Below are positions 24,085 through 33,633 of a stretch of 64,000 nt of DNA, in pieces; the first letter of the stretch is position 1, and each line of letters starts with the position of its first letter. The translations under genes and the position numbers were made by a program. Source of the DNA: an uncultured Vampirovibrio sp. Its GTDB lineage: Bacteria > Cyanobacteriota > Vampirovibrionia > Gastranaerophilales > Gastranaerophilaceae. Location: assembly GCA_910579975.1 (NCBI GenBank), contig CAJTWU010000001.1, positions 92,372 to 156,371 of the forward strand. The letters are read 5' to 3'. Under the pieces are notes generated by a model that was not told the DNA's origin, did no database searches, and worked only from the letters and a program-made list of their open reading frames with translations.

Positions 24085-24855
24085 ATGCAAATTAACTCAA
24101 ATATTGAGAAAAATTTGGCAAAAGCCATGAATAAGGTTATTGTACCTAAAAAATCACGTTCTTATGAACTGTGTGTAAAGGCAGATGCTTTAAGATTTGC
24201 AAAATCTTATCGTGAGTCGATAAAATATTATCTTGACTCAATAATGATGGATAGAGAACATCAGGAAGCTTATTGGGGTTTGGCTGTTTCTTACAAGTAC
24301 TTAACGGAGTACTCTAAGGCAATAAAAACTTTGGAAAAATTAATTGAGCTTGACGATAAGAATGATAAATATTTCTTTGAACTTGGTGTATGCAATCTTT
24401 CTAACGGTCATCCGGAAGAAGCAATTCCACATCTTATAAAAGCTATTATTATTAATAAAGAAAACCTTGAAGCACAAATTCAGCTTGCAATTGCGCATGA
24501 GCTTGTAGATGAAACCGATTTGTCTTTGATGATTTATAACAAACTTATAGAAACAAATCCTGAGTTTTTAAAGGCTTATTATAATAAAGGTGCAATGTTA
24601 ATGGGAATGGGTGATTTCTTGGAAGCGTCCAAGACTTTTTTCCAATTAATCAAACGCAACCCTGATTATTATAAAGCGTATCTTGGAATTGCAATGAGTT
24701 TTGATAAACTTTCGCGTTTTGGGGATGCTATCAGATATTATAAAAAGTTCTTGGGACTTAAACAGTTTTCTGAAGATGCAGTTTTTGCACGTCAAAGAAT
24801 TGCAGAGTTAAGAGAAATGACTTCTGATAGAGAAAATAATTTAACCTTGTTGTAA
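24085..24855 (+). CDS. TPR-repeat protein, cytosolic
   Basis: 256 residues. After 25 residues there are about six tetratricopeptide repeats (for example AYWGLAVSYKYLTEYSKAIK, KYFFELGVCNLSNGHPEEAI, AYYNKGAMLMGMGDFLEASK). No signal peptide or other domain. TPR arrays bind partner proteins. GGGAGAGG precedes the ATG. The tail overlaps the convergent TPR gene by 15 bp. Partner unknown. Confidence 0.8.
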   Translation: MQINSNIEKNLAKAMNKVIVPKKSRSYELCVKADALRFAKSYRESIKYYLDSIMMDREHQEAYWGLAVSYKYLTEYSKAIKTLEKLIELDDKNDKYFFELGVCNLSNGHPEEAIPHLIKAIIINKENLEAQIQLAIAHELVDETDLSLMIYNKLIETNPEFLKAYYNKGAMLMGMGDFLEASKTFFQLIKRNPDYYKAYLGIAMSFDKLSRFGDAIRYYKKFLGLKQFSEDAVFARQRIAELREMTSDRENNLTLL

Positions 24856-25404
24856 TTTATTATAATTATCCAAATATATTTGAGCCATTTTGATTTTGCC
24901 AAGGCTTTTATAAGCGTATGCAAGATTGTAATGAAACTCTGCAACGTCATTTTTCAAAGTAACAGCTTGCTGGAAAGCTGAACGCGCCTTTTTAACTTCA
25001 CCGAGCTTAAGATAAGCACAGCCTAAATTATAAAAAACGTAAGGGTTTTCTTTGTTGAGTGATATAGCTTTTTTGTAGTTTTCAACTGCCATATTATAAC
25101 GTTCATCTGCAATATAAAGATTTGCAAGATTGTAGTAAGCTTTATAATATTTTTTATCAGTATTGATTGCTTTCTGATACATAAAAATTGTATTATCTTT
25201 TTCGCCTTTTTCATCCAAAAGATTTCCCAGAAGAAGCCAATCCTGTGCGGTTCTTTCGTTTTCGTTAATTTGCAGTAATAAATCCATAGTTTTGTGGTGA
25301 TTATTGTCACTGTAAAATGCGGTAGCCTGTTTTGACAACTCTTCGTTTGCAAAACAACAATTTACTCCCAAAACCAACATAAATAATAAAACTAATCTTC
25401 TCAT
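24841..25404 (-). CDS. Secreted TPR-repeat protein
   Basis: 187 residues. A Sec signal peptide MRRLVLLFMLVLGVNCCFA precedes a predicted cut before NEEL; the remainder is four to five TPR motifs (AYYNLANLYIADERYNMAVE, PYVFYNLGCAYLKLGEVKKA). It is likely periplasmic or surface-associated; a lipobox is not convincing. TAAAAT lies six bases before the ATG, suggesting a leaderless message. Confidence 0.75.
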   Translation of the reverse strand: MRRLVLLFMLVLGVNCCFANEELSKQATAFYSDNNHHKTMDLLLQINENERTAQDWLLLGNLLDEKGEKDNTIFMYQKAINTDKKYYKAYYNLANLYIADERYNMAVENYKKAISLNKENPYVFYNLGCAYLKLGEVKKARSAFQQAVTLKNDVAEFHYNLAYAYKSLGKIKMAQIYLDNYNKLQQG

Positions 25405-25410
25405 ACTTTA

Positions 25411-25416
25411 ATTTTA
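25411..25416 (-). promoter_or_regulatory. -10 box of the secreted TPR gene, leaderless spacing
   Basis: TAAAAT, six bases, ATG 25404 on the minus strand. Confidence 0.4.
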
Positions 25417-25479
25417 GATTAAAAGCTATTTTTTTTCAAAGGGCTTTTTGTTATTATAGTTTTATCAAGGAGAATCGCT

Positions 25480-26466
25480 ATGCTTCAAAAAACAATTCAA
25501 GTAATGGAATGTTCAAGGATTTTTTCTTTGCCAATGTCAGTATTATCTTGGCTTGCGATTTTTGTATATGCTCTTATTGATTCAGGTAATCCCTGGTACG
25601 GGATATTAGCTTTAATTGGTATTGGTTTGGTTCATCTCGGGACTAACCTTATTGATGATTATTTTGATTATAAATCACTTATTAAACAAGTTGATTTTGA
25701 TAAAGCAGAGTATCTTAAGAACTCCCAAAAAACAAAATGCAGATATCTTATAAATGGTGTAATGAAAGAAAGTGATATTCTTTTGCTTTCGGGAGGATAT
25801 TTCTTAGCAGCACTTTTAATTGGAGTATTTTTGTTTTTTAAATGCGGAAGCGGAATAATGTATTTTGTTTTCGCCGGTGCTGTAATTGCTCTTATTTATC
25901 CCTTTATTTCAAGAATTTGTTTGTCTGAAATAGCAGTTGCAGCAGCTTACGGACCTACACTTTTTGGCGGTGTATATTATGTTATGACCGGCACTTACTC
26001 TAAAGAGATTTTTCTGTTTTCAATGCCTACAATGTTTATGACGGTTGTTTTGCTTTATATACATACAGTAATGGATTTTGAGTATGACCGAAATGAAGGT
26101 AAAAGAACCATTGCAAATAGCTTTGACTCTCCTTTGGACTCTTTAATTGTATTAAAAATTCTCTTAATACTTGCTTATATATCACCTGTGTTTTTATGTA
26201 TTTTTGATATTGTTGATTGGCAGATTTTCCTTGTTTATTTAACTATACCACTTGCGGTTGATTTGTATAAATCAATGATTGAATATACAACAAATCCAAA
26301 TTCTCTTCCAGAGAGAAAATGGTATCATATTCCAATGGAAAACTTTGAAAAACTTGTTGAACACGGTGAGGCCGGATTTATGATGAGAATGTATCAATCA
26401 AGGAATTTGATGATTTATTTTACTTTATTTTTTACTATTGGAATAATTTTGTCACTTGCGATTTAA
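25480..26466 (+). CDS. UbiA-family prenyltransferase
   Basis: 328 residues with about nine membrane helices. The two aspartate-rich motifs of the superfamily are present: NLIDDYFDYKS (first, near residue 53) and MDFEYDRNEGKR (second, near 200). Family members attach polyprenyl chains to aromatic rings; the MenA-like (1,4-dihydroxy-2-naphthoate) branch is the best match by overall layout, with menaquinone the likely product, but no men genes are nearby. The C-terminal 60 residues include an unusual soluble stretch before the last helix. SD GGAGA precedes the ATG. Confidence 0.75.
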   Translation: MLQKTIQVMECSRIFSLPMSVLSWLAIFVYALIDSGNPWYGILALIGIGLVHLGTNLIDDYFDYKSLIKQVDFDKAEYLKNSQKTKCRYLINGVMKESDILLLSGGYFLAALLIGVFLFFKCGSGIMYFVFAGAVIALIYPFISRICLSEIAVAAAYGPTLFGGVYYVMTGTYSKEIFLFSMPTMFMTVVLLYIHTVMDFEYDRNEGKRTIANSFDSPLDSLIVLKILLILAYISPVFLCIFDIVDWQIFLVYLTIPLAVDLYKSMIEYTTNPNSLPERKWYHIPMENFEKLVEHGEAGFMMRMYQSRNLMIYFTLFFTIGIILSLAI

Positions 26467-26501
26467 AAAAACGGGCGGGAAATTTTCCCGCCCGTTTTTT
26501 T
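26466..26501. terminator. Bidirectional terminator
   Basis: A-run, GC-rich stem CGGGCGGG/CCCGCCCG and T-run between the convergent UbiA and nucleotidyltransferase genes; the last bases overlap the latter's stop. Confidence 0.92.
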
Positions 26502-27687
26502 ATACAACTATATGAACCCCTTCGACTTTTTTTGAATTATTAATTTTTTCCTGTGTCACACTTGCAATATCTGAAAAAATAATATGTGGTGTTTCAGAAT
26601 TAAGGTGTATTCTTTTCTTAAATGCCTCTTGAATTTGTTCTGCAAATTTTTGTGGGAAATTAGCAAGGAAAGTTCCTTGTCTTACTTCATCTGCAAAACT
26701 GTATAATGCCTGAGGTTCTCCTACATCTTCCCATTTTTTAACAACTTTAACATCCGCACCTTCATTGGAGGCGATACCAAACCAGTTTGGAAGTTGACTG
26801 TGTACATATTTAACAGCGTTTGCAAAATCATAAGGTTCGGAGTCGTTCTTTTTAATATTATTAACACCGCCTCTGATTTCTTCTATTAAATATGTCATTG
26901 CTTCTTTACTCAAATAGAAAAGTCCTGTGTTAGCAATATTTTGTCCATTAATTGCAAGTTTTTCAGCTTCTTCGATAGGCGGTTTTTCGCTAAAGCCTTT
27001 GAGTTTTAATGCTGAATCATTAATATCTCCCTCGCATTCTAAAACTCCAAAACGATTAGCTACTTCTTCAGGAGTTCTTCCTACACCAACAAGAGCAATA
27101 TGTTTGTTAGGATTATTGATGGTTTTTGTGAAGAATTCCATCATTTCAGAGGCTTTGTCGCCAAAAACATTATCGCCGCAGCACACTACAGTATCTTGAA
27201 TAGGATTGCCGTTTAAATAGTGTTGTACGATATCCCCGAACGAACCGGACGGAGTAGTTGCAATAATGGTTTGAACACCTTCATCGCCGATAAAATATTT
27301 TCCAAGCGCCATTGCAAAATCAAGCATATGAACATCTTGATTATTTCCAACTCTAAATGGAAGACTTATTTTGTTAAAATCACCTACTGTCTGGGCAAGT
27401 TCTTTAAAGCGGCTTCCTGAACCGGCTGCAAGAGTAAAGAAATTAATTTTTTCCTGAAAGTCTTTTGCCTTTCTAATAACAGGACCTATGCCCGTTTTTT
27501 CTAAGATAGCAGAGGCTTCTTGTAATTGAGTTGTTTTAATTTCAGGAAGAATTTGCCCGTTAAAAGTATCGACTACTTTTGTAGCAATTTTTTCACCAAG
27601 ATTTTTTTGAGATAATGTAACATAACTTGATCTAAAAGCGGGCTGCACCGAAGTAGTCGGCTCAACCGAAAGTTTTTGAATGTTCAT
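26500..27687 (-). CDS. Sugar-1-phosphate nucleotidyltransferase-like protein
   Basis: 395 residues. GT-A-like nucleotidyltransferase core from about residue 80: FTLAAGSGSRFKEL (the G-x-G-x-R nucleotide loop), CGDNVFGD (metal/nucleotide aspartate), VGVGRTPEEVANRFGVLE and GFSEKPP (the EKP motif). Residues 1-75 are an unusual N-terminal extension with polar, unstructured start. The C-terminal part lacks a clear left-handed hexapeptide helix. The enzyme would make an NDP-sugar for polysaccharide or glycogen synthesis; base and sugar are not determinable. The start has AAAGG upstream. Confidence 0.7.
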   Translation of the reverse strand: MNIQKLSVEPTTSVQPAFRSSYVTLSQKNLGEKIATKVVDTFNGQILPEIKTTQLQEASAILEKTGIGPVIRKAKDFQEKINFFTLAAGSGSRFKELAQTVGDFNKISLPFRVGNNQDVHMLDFAMALGKYFIGDEGVQTIIATTPSGSFGDIVQHYLNGNPIQDTVVCCGDNVFGDKASEMMEFFTKTINNPNKHIALVGVGRTPEEVANRFGVLECEGDINDSALKLKGFSEKPPIEEAEKLAINGQNIANTGLFYLSKEAMTYLIEEIRGGVNNIKKNDSEPYDFANAVKYVHSQLPNWFGIASNEGADVKVVKKWEDVGEPQALYSFADEVRQGTFLANFPQKFAEQIQEAFKKRIHLNSETPHIIFSDIASVTQEKINNSKKVEGVHIVV

Positions 27688-27776
27688 AAAAGAATACCTT
27701 TCTTAAAATCCTAAATATACACACACAACCATAAAGGCTAATTAATTTTATAATGCTGATTATTTGTTTGCAAGAT

Positions 27777-27804
27777 TTGCTTAAATTTCCCCCTATGTTA
27801 TACT
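27777..27804 (+). promoter_or_regulatory. uvrA promoter, leaderless spacing
   Basis: TTGCTT (27777-27782), 16 bases, TATACT (27799-27804), then six bases to ATG 27811. No Shine-Dalgarno. No LexA box is evident. Confidence 0.6.
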
Positions 27805-27810
27805 TTTGTT

Positions 27811-30633
27811 ATGAATGAAAAGATAACGATAAAGGGAGCGAGAGAACATAATCTCAAGAATGTGTCATTAGAAATTCCTAAAAATCAGCTTGTAGTATTT
27901 ACAGGTGTTTCAGGTTCAGGGAAAAGTTCGCTTGCATTTGATACAATTTTTGCTGAAGGTCAAAGACGTTATATTGAAAGCCTTTCGACTTATGCACGCC
28001 AATTTTTAGGTCAAATGGATAAACCGGACGTGGATTATATTGACGGTCTTACCCCGGCTATTTCTATCGACCAGAAATCAACCAGTAATAATCCGCGTTC
28101 CACCGTGGGTACAGTTACGGAGATTTATGATTACTTGAGGCTTTTATACGCACGTGTCGGTACACCTTTTTGCCCAAAATGCGGTAAGCCTATTAAACCG
28201 CAAACAATTGATGAAATTGTTGATAGTATTTTAAAACTTCCTCAAGGCACAAAAATCCAAATCTTAGCACCGCTTGTTAAAGGTAAAAAGGGTGAGTTTC
28301 AGTCCCTTTTCGAAGAGCTTAAACAAGAGGGTTTTGTTCGTGTAAAAGTTGATGGTGAGATTTATAATCTGGATGAAGATGAGGTTAAGCTTGCTAAAAC
28401 AAAAGTTCATAATATCTCTGTTGTAGTTGATCGTGTAGTTGTGAAACCTGAAGCTAAATCAAGAATTGCTGATAGCGTTCAAATTGCTTTAAAAAAAGCA
28501 GATGGTGTTACTGTTATTGATAAAATGGATGAAGAGATTATTTATAGTGAAAAACTTGCTTGTCCTGATTGTAATTTGAGTTTTGAAGAACTATCACCAA
28601 GAATTTTCTCATTCAATGCGCCTTATGGAGCTTGTGAAAAATGCGGCGGGATTGGTGTGGATTTTAAAATTGATCCTGATTTGGTTGTTCCTGATAAGTC
28701 AAAATCAATTAAAGATGGGGCGATTTATCCATGGAGTAAGTCTTCTACAGGCTATTATGATGATGTTATTAATGCAGTTAGTGCAGAGTATAAAATTGAT
28801 TTGAATATTCCTTTTGAAGAACTTTCTGAAGAGCATCAAAAAATCATTTTATATGGTTCTGAAGAACGTATTCCAATGAGAATACGTGAATTTGGAAGCA
28901 AACGCTATCGTACAACTTTACAAAAATTTATTGGTGTAATTCCTTTTTTGATGAAACACTACAATGTTGATAGTGAATACTGGAAAGCAGAAATCGAAAA
29001 ATACATGGTCACAACTCCATGTGAAAAATGCGGCGGTGCAAGACTTAAATCATTCCCGCTTGCAGTTAGAATTAACGGGAAGAATATTTACGACTTTTGT
29101 TTAATGCCAATTGATAAAGCTTATGAGTTTGTGACTGATTTGTATTTGACCTTGACTGATTTCCAAATGAAAATTGGAAAACAAATACTTGATGAAATAA
29201 GAGCAAGGCTAAAATTCTTACTTGATGTTGGTTTATCATACTTAAATCTTGCAAGAACAGCTGGAACACTTTCAGGTGGTGAAGCTCAGCGTATTCGTCT
29301 TGCAACTCAAATAGGAAGCGGACTTTCAGGAGTATTATATGTTTTAGACGAACCTTCAATCGGGCTTCATCAAAGAGACAATGACCGTTTGATTAAAACT
29401 CTTTTAAAACTCCGTAATATGGGGAATTCACTTATTGTTGTAGAACACGATGAGGATACAATCAGAAATGCTGATTATATTGTTGATATCGGACCGAAAG
29501 CCGGAGTAAACGGCGGTAATGTGATTGCTCAGGGAGCGGGTATAAACGATATTATAGCTTCTTCGGAGTCTATAACAGGTAAATATTTGAGCGGTGAATA
29601 TAATATTCCTGTTCCTTCAACCGTGAGAGAAGGTAATGGCAATTTCTTGCAGATAAGAAATGCGCATTTGAATAACCTTAAAAACATTGATTTGGATATT
29701 CCTTTAGGTAAAATTGTTGTCCTAACCGGTGTTTCAGGTTCAGGTAAATCAACCTTAATGCAAGATTTGATATATGAATATGCAATTCACAAATTACGTA
29801 AAAATAAACCTAAACCACAAGGTGTAGATGAGATTTTGGGATTTGAAAATTTGGATAAAATTATTGATATTGATCAGTCGCCAATCGGCAGAACTCCAAG
29901 GTCGAATCCAGCTACTTATACAGATGTTTTTACTCCAATCCGTGAATTATATGCCAAAACTAATGAAGCAAAAATGCGCGGTTATAAACCGGGCCGGTTT
30001 AGTTTCAATGTCAAAGGCGGTCGTTGTGAGGCTTGTTCTGGTGACGGAGTTTTGAAAATTGAGATGAATTTCTTATCAGATGTTTATGTAAAATGTGACG
30101 TCTGCAAAGGTCAAAGATATAATAATGAAACCTTGGAAGTTAAGTATAAAGGTAAATCAATCGCAGATGTGCTTGAAATGAGTGTAAAAGAGGCTTATGA
30201 ATTTTTTGAAAATATTCCTCAAATTGCGAATAAACTAAAAACTCTCGTTGATGTCGGTTTGGATTATATTAAACTCGGTCAAAGCGCAACAACACTTTCA
30301 GGAGGGGAAGCACAAAGAATTAAATTAGCTTCAGAACTCAACAAACGTGCTACAGGCAAAACTTTGTACTTACTGGATGAACCTTCTGTAGGGCTTCACT
30401 GGCATGATTTGGATAAGTTAATTAAGATTATCCAACAGCTTGCAGATAACGGAAATACTATTTTGATTATTGAGCATAACCTTGATTTGATTAAGATTGC
30501 GGATTACATAATTGATTTAGGCCCTGAAGGCGGAGAGTTTGGCGGTGAGGTTATTGCCTGCGGTACACCTCAAGAAGTGGTGAAAAACCCTAAATCATAT
30601 ACAGGACAGTACTTGAAGCCGTATTTGTTATAA
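27811..30633 (+). CDS. uvrA: Excinuclease ABC subunit A
   Basis: 940 residues, standard length. Damage-recognition ATPase of nucleotide excision repair. Two ABC ATPase modules: first Walker A TGVSGSGKSSLAFDT, first signature LSGGEAQRIRLATQ, VLDEPSIGLH; second Walker A TGVSGSGKSTLMQD, second signature LSGGEAQRIKLASE, LLDEPSVGLHWHD. Zinc motifs CPKCGKP, CPDC...CEKCGG and CEACSGDG...CDVCKG are intact. Followed on the same strand by uvrC, a functional partner, after a 111-bp spacer with its own promoters. Confidence 0.97.
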   Translation: MNEKITIKGAREHNLKNVSLEIPKNQLVVFTGVSGSGKSSLAFDTIFAEGQRRYIESLSTYARQFLGQMDKPDVDYIDGLTPAISIDQKSTSNNPRSTVGTVTEIYDYLRLLYARVGTPFCPKCGKPIKPQTIDEIVDSILKLPQGTKIQILAPLVKGKKGEFQSLFEELKQEGFVRVKVDGEIYNLDEDEVKLAKTKVHNISVVVDRVVVKPEAKSRIADSVQIALKKADGVTVIDKMDEEIIYSEKLACPDCNLSFEELSPRIFSFNAPYGACEKCGGIGVDFKIDPDLVVPDKSKSIKDGAIYPWSKSSTGYYDDVINAVSAEYKIDLNIPFEELSEEHQKIILYGSEERIPMRIREFGSKRYRTTLQKFIGVIPFLMKHYNVDSEYWKAEIEKYMVTTPCEKCGGARLKSFPLAVRINGKNIYDFCLMPIDKAYEFVTDLYLTLTDFQMKIGKQILDEIRARLKFLLDVGLSYLNLARTAGTLSGGEAQRIRLATQIGSGLSGVLYVLDEPSIGLHQRDNDRLIKTLLKLRNMGNSLIVVEHDEDTIRNADYIVDIGPKAGVNGGNVIAQGAGINDIIASSESITGKYLSGEYNIPVPSTVREGNGNFLQIRNAHLNNLKNIDLDIPLGKIVVLTGVSGSGKSTLMQDLIYEYAIHKLRKNKPKPQGVDEILGFENLDKIIDIDQSPIGRTPRSNPATYTDVFTPIRELYAKTNEAKMRGYKPGRFSFNVKGGRCEACSGDGVLKIEMNFLSDVYVKCDVCKGQRYNNETLEVKYKGKSIADVLEMSVKEAYEFFENIPQIANKLKTLVDVGLDYIKLGQSATTLSGGEAQRIKLASELNKRATGKTLYLLDEPSVGLHWHDLDKLIKIIQQLADNGNTILIIEHNLDLIKIADYIIDLGPEGGEFGGEVIACGTPQEVVKNPKSYTGQYLKPYLL

Positions 30634-30744
30634 ATTTTTTGTGATATAATTAAAGAATGTGTTGAAAAGAAACTTTCTTTTACACAAAGATTAAAAAATG
30701 CATGGCAAGCCCTCAAAGGAAATTAATGTTGTATAATATTGTTA
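30634..30744 (+). promoter_or_regulatory. uvrA-uvrC spacer with two -10 boxes and a hairpin
   Basis: TATAAT at 30645-30650 is six bases before ATG 30657, which opens only ATG-TGT-TGA. A hairpin TGTGT...ACACA with an A-rich/T-rich stem spans 30658-30686. A second TATAAT at 30732-30737 lies seven bases before the uvrC ATG at 30745. uvrC thus appears to have a near-leaderless promoter plus an upstream one producing a leadered or short RNA. Confidence 0.45.
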
Positions 30745-32394
30745 ATGAACGATATTTTGCGTGAAACAATTAAGCTTGTTCCTGAACAGCCCGGCTGCTA
30801 TTTGTATTATAGTGCCGAAGGCGAGATTATTTATGTTGGAAAAGCGAAAAATCTTAAACGCAGAGTTTATAGCTATTTTCATAAACAGCATGATAGCGTA
30901 AAAACTACTGTTCTTGTTTCTCAAATTGAAAAACTTGAGTATATTATTACAGACTCGGAAGTTGAAGCTTTAATTTTGGAGTCGCACTTAATCAAGAAAC
31001 ACAAGCCGCGTTATAATATTCTTCTAAAAGATGATAAAAAATACCCGTATTTCTTGATTACAGACGAGGATTTTCCCCGTATTCAAATTGTACGCAAAAA
31101 AAATCTTAATCCGGACAAAGGTCGTTTTTATGGGCCTTATACGGATGTCGGAGCAATGTATGCTACTCTGGATTTTTTGAAAAAATTATTCCCGCTAAAA
31201 CAATGCAAGACTCCAAAGTTTTCTAATCGCCCTTGTCTTTATTACCATATTGGCAAATGTCTTGCGCCATGTCAGGGTAAAGTTACTCCTGAAGAGTATC
31301 AAAAACTTATCCGCCAAGTTGAATTATTTTTAAGTGGAAAACAAACAGAACTGCTCAAACAAATTCAGTCTCAAATGCAAAAATATGCGGAAGAAGAACA
31401 GTTTGAAAAAGCTGCAAAAATGCGAGATAGCTATTTGGATTTGCAGAAAACGCTTGAGCGTCAGAAAGTGGTTTATGAAAATACTAAACTCAATGAAGAC
31501 ATTATTGCTGTTCTTTATGAAGACGGTATTTTAGCAATTGTAATAATGATGATACGCGAAGGCAGATTGATTGATAAAAAAGATTTTACTTATTTTGTAG
31601 ATAATATTGATAAAACCGAGTATTTTGAAACCTTCTTTAGAGATTATTATACCGGTTTGAAACTGGAGTTTCCTGATAGAATTATTCTTGAAGAAATTCA
31701 AGATAAAGAACTTTATCAAGATTGGTTAAAAGTTCTCTCCGGTAAAAAAGTTACAATAAACCTTGGGAAGGGGAAATATAAGGAATTATACGAACTTGCG
31801 CTTAAAAATGCCGGTAATTTATTAGAAAATGCAAAGCTCAAAAAGATGGCTCAAATCCGTGATGATTTTAACGAAGTCGGTTCTTATTTAGCAGAAAAGC
31901 TCCATCTTAAAAATTTCCCTAACAGGATTGAATGCTATGATATTTCACATATTCAAGGTACAAATACTGTTGCTTCAATGGTTGTATTTCAAAACGGACT
32001 TCCTAAGAAATCTGCATATCGTAAATTTAAAGTACGTATGACTGAAGGTAAGCCTGATGATTTTATGTCAATGAAAGAAGTGCTTTCCCGTCGTTTGGTG
32101 CGACTTGGTCAACCTAAGTGGGAAAAGCCCGATTTAATTATTATTGACGGTGGAAAAGGTCAATTATCCAGTGTTATGAAAATTGTTGAAGAGGCAGGCA
32201 TAACAGGCATAGATTTTGTTTCATTGGCAAAACGAGAAGAAGAAGTTTTTCTTCCTCATAAATCCGAATCTATTTTGCTTCCTCGTGAGTCTAATGCTTT
32301 ATATTTAATCCAAAGAATCAGGGATGAAGCTCACCGCTTCGCAATAACATTTCACCGTGACCTTAGGTCTAAAGCTATTAAAAATCATAAATAA
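30745..32394 (+). CDS. uvrC: Excinuclease ABC subunit C without C-terminal (HhH)2 domain
   Basis: 549 residues from ATG 30745. GIY-YIG nuclease domain at the N-terminus (PGCYLYYSAEGEIIYVGKAK), cysteine-rich segment CLYYHIGKCLAPCQGK, UVR helix EEEQFEKAAKMRDSYLDLQK binding UvrB, and RNase H-like endonuclease domain with YDISHIQGTNTVASMV and IIIDGGKGQLSSVM (catalytic aspartates). The protein stops right after RDEAHRFAITFHRDLR, where UvrC usually continues for about 50 residues with tandem helix-hairpin-helix motifs. No HhH coding sequence follows in any frame, so this is loss rather than a nearby frameshift. Confidence 0.92.
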   Translation: MNDILRETIKLVPEQPGCYLYYSAEGEIIYVGKAKNLKRRVYSYFHKQHDSVKTTVLVSQIEKLEYIITDSEVEALILESHLIKKHKPRYNILLKDDKKYPYFLITDEDFPRIQIVRKKNLNPDKGRFYGPYTDVGAMYATLDFLKKLFPLKQCKTPKFSNRPCLYYHIGKCLAPCQGKVTPEEYQKLIRQVELFLSGKQTELLKQIQSQMQKYAEEEQFEKAAKMRDSYLDLQKTLERQKVVYENTKLNEDIIAVLYEDGILAIVIMMIREGRLIDKKDFTYFVDNIDKTEYFETFFRDYYTGLKLEFPDRIILEEIQDKELYQDWLKVLSGKKVTINLGKGKYKELYELALKNAGNLLENAKLKKMAQIRDDFNEVGSYLAEKLHLKNFPNRIECYDISHIQGTNTVASMVVFQNGLPKKSAYRKFKVRMTEGKPDDFMSMKEVLSRRLVRLGQPKWEKPDLIIIDGGKGQLSSVMKIVEEAGITGIDFVSLAKREEEVFLPHKSESILLPRESNALYLIQRIRDEAHRFAITFHRDLRSKAIKNHK

Positions 32395-32398
32395 AAAT

Positions 32399-32563
32399 TT
32401 AAGCATAATAATTTAACCCCTCTATGTTGGTTGAAACAGTTGGTTTTTCTTCTTTAACTGTTTCTGTTGGTTGTGTGTTTTTTTGTGCAAAAACTTCATA
32501 ATTGCGTTGTTGAACAGCTTGTCTCTCAAGACTCCTAAAAGTTGAAATTGTCATGCAATCCAT
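32399..32563 (-). CDS. Small protein of unknown function (54 residues)
   Basis: A short gene with a good AAAGGAG upstream of ATG 32563 and TATAAT at 32592-32597. It reads MDCMTISTFRSLERQAVQQR, a polar Glu/Lys/Thr-rich middle, and ends NIEGLNYYA. No signal peptide or membrane span. The tail is five bases from the convergent uvrC stop. Function unknown; the promoter, ribosome binding site and biased codon use make it a believable gene. Confidence 0.55.
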   Translation of the reverse strand: MDCMTISTFRSLERQAVQQRNYEVFAQKNTQPTETVKEEKPTVSTNIEGLNYYA

Positions 32564-32625
32564 AAATTACACTCCTTTTTCCCATTACTCTATTATACAT
32601 ATTTTTTAAATTAATGCAACAGGGT

Positions 32626-33576
32626 TTAAATTAAAAACTGAATTGAAAAGCCAACCAGAATGCTGATTAAAAGTAATGTGAAAATTATTTTTACAGTATC
32701 TTTTAAATCATTATGTCTTAAAAGTACAAGCAAGCCTAAACCGGCGTTTGATAACAGTCCGCTCATTGCAGCACTGAATGTTATTGAACCTTTAATAAGC
32801 ATCATGGTTATCGCAATTGAAACTGCACAGTTAGGGATTAATCCAACTATTGCAGCAATTACACATTGTAGATATTTGTGCGAGGTTTGAAGCCATGAAC
32901 TTATAGAAACATTTTCCAATGCAAAATTTAAAATAAGTGTTATTACAAGAATGAAAGCAAAAATATTTATTGTATGCATTATAGGATGTAAAAATAATTC
33001 ACGTTTGCTGTTAGTTTCAGGATTATGATTACAGCAGCCTTCTTCATGAATTTCTTCTTCAATTTCTTGTGTAGTTTCTTCATCTTCTGTTTTTTCTTCT
33101 ATATTTACCCCTGCAAAATCAATAAAATAACCGGCTAAAATAGCAACAAATAATTTTATTCCTACAATAGGTATAATTAAATGTGCTTTTTCTGGATATG
33201 CAAGAAGTATTGGAATACTCTCATCTGATGTTCCAAGATAAACTGCAATCAAACAGCCCCGGGTAAGAAGTTTTCTGGAATATAAACTGCTTGCAATAAC
33301 AGAAAATCCGCATTGAGGTAAAATAGAGGCTAAGGCTCCAACAGCAACACTGCTTTTTTTAGAGTTTTTAACCCAGTTTTCGATTTTATCTGAAAAATAA
33401 AACTCAAGAATTTCAATGATTACAAATACTATAAACAAAAACGGCAGCATATGAAAGCTATCAATAATAGCCTCTGCCGCCCAATCGGCTATTGGTAATT
33501 GTTCAATAAAATTATCCAGCGGGGCAAATATAAATTCATTGAGCCTATTTATTTTTTCAAAAACTTCGATTAACAT
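32626..33576 (-). CDS. Putative heavy-metal/manganese exporter (ArsP_2-like, about ten-helix permease)
   Basis: 316 residues with about nine to ten membrane helices. Two copies of the family motif are seen: ILPQCGFSVIASSLYSRKLL (near residue 85) and LIPNCAVSIAITMMLIKG (near 240), consistent with an inverted-repeat permease of the putative 10-TM heavy-metal exporter family. Between the halves is an acidic loop with a metal-ligand patch (EEEIHEEGCCNHN). Substrate (Mn, other metal, or arsenical) is not provable. A single gene, divergent from the ferredoxin-nitroreductase. Confidence 0.65.
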   Translation of the reverse strand: MLIEVFEKINRLNEFIFAPLDNFIEQLPIADWAAEAIIDSFHMLPFLFIVFVIIEILEFYFSDKIENWVKNSKKSSVAVGALASILPQCGFSVIASSLYSRKLLTRGCLIAVYLGTSDESIPILLAYPEKAHLIIPIVGIKLFVAILAGYFIDFAGVNIEEKTEDEETTQEIEEEIHEEGCCNHNPETNSKRELFLHPIMHTINIFAFILVITLILNFALENVSISSWLQTSHKYLQCVIAAIVGLIPNCAVSIAITMMLIKGSITFSAAMSGLLSNAGLGLLVLLRHNDLKDTVKIIFTLLLISILVGFSIQFLI

Positions 33577-33633
33577 ATATTTATTAAACTCTTTATTTAA
33601 ATAATAATCAATCCTAAAAAAAGGGGATATATC

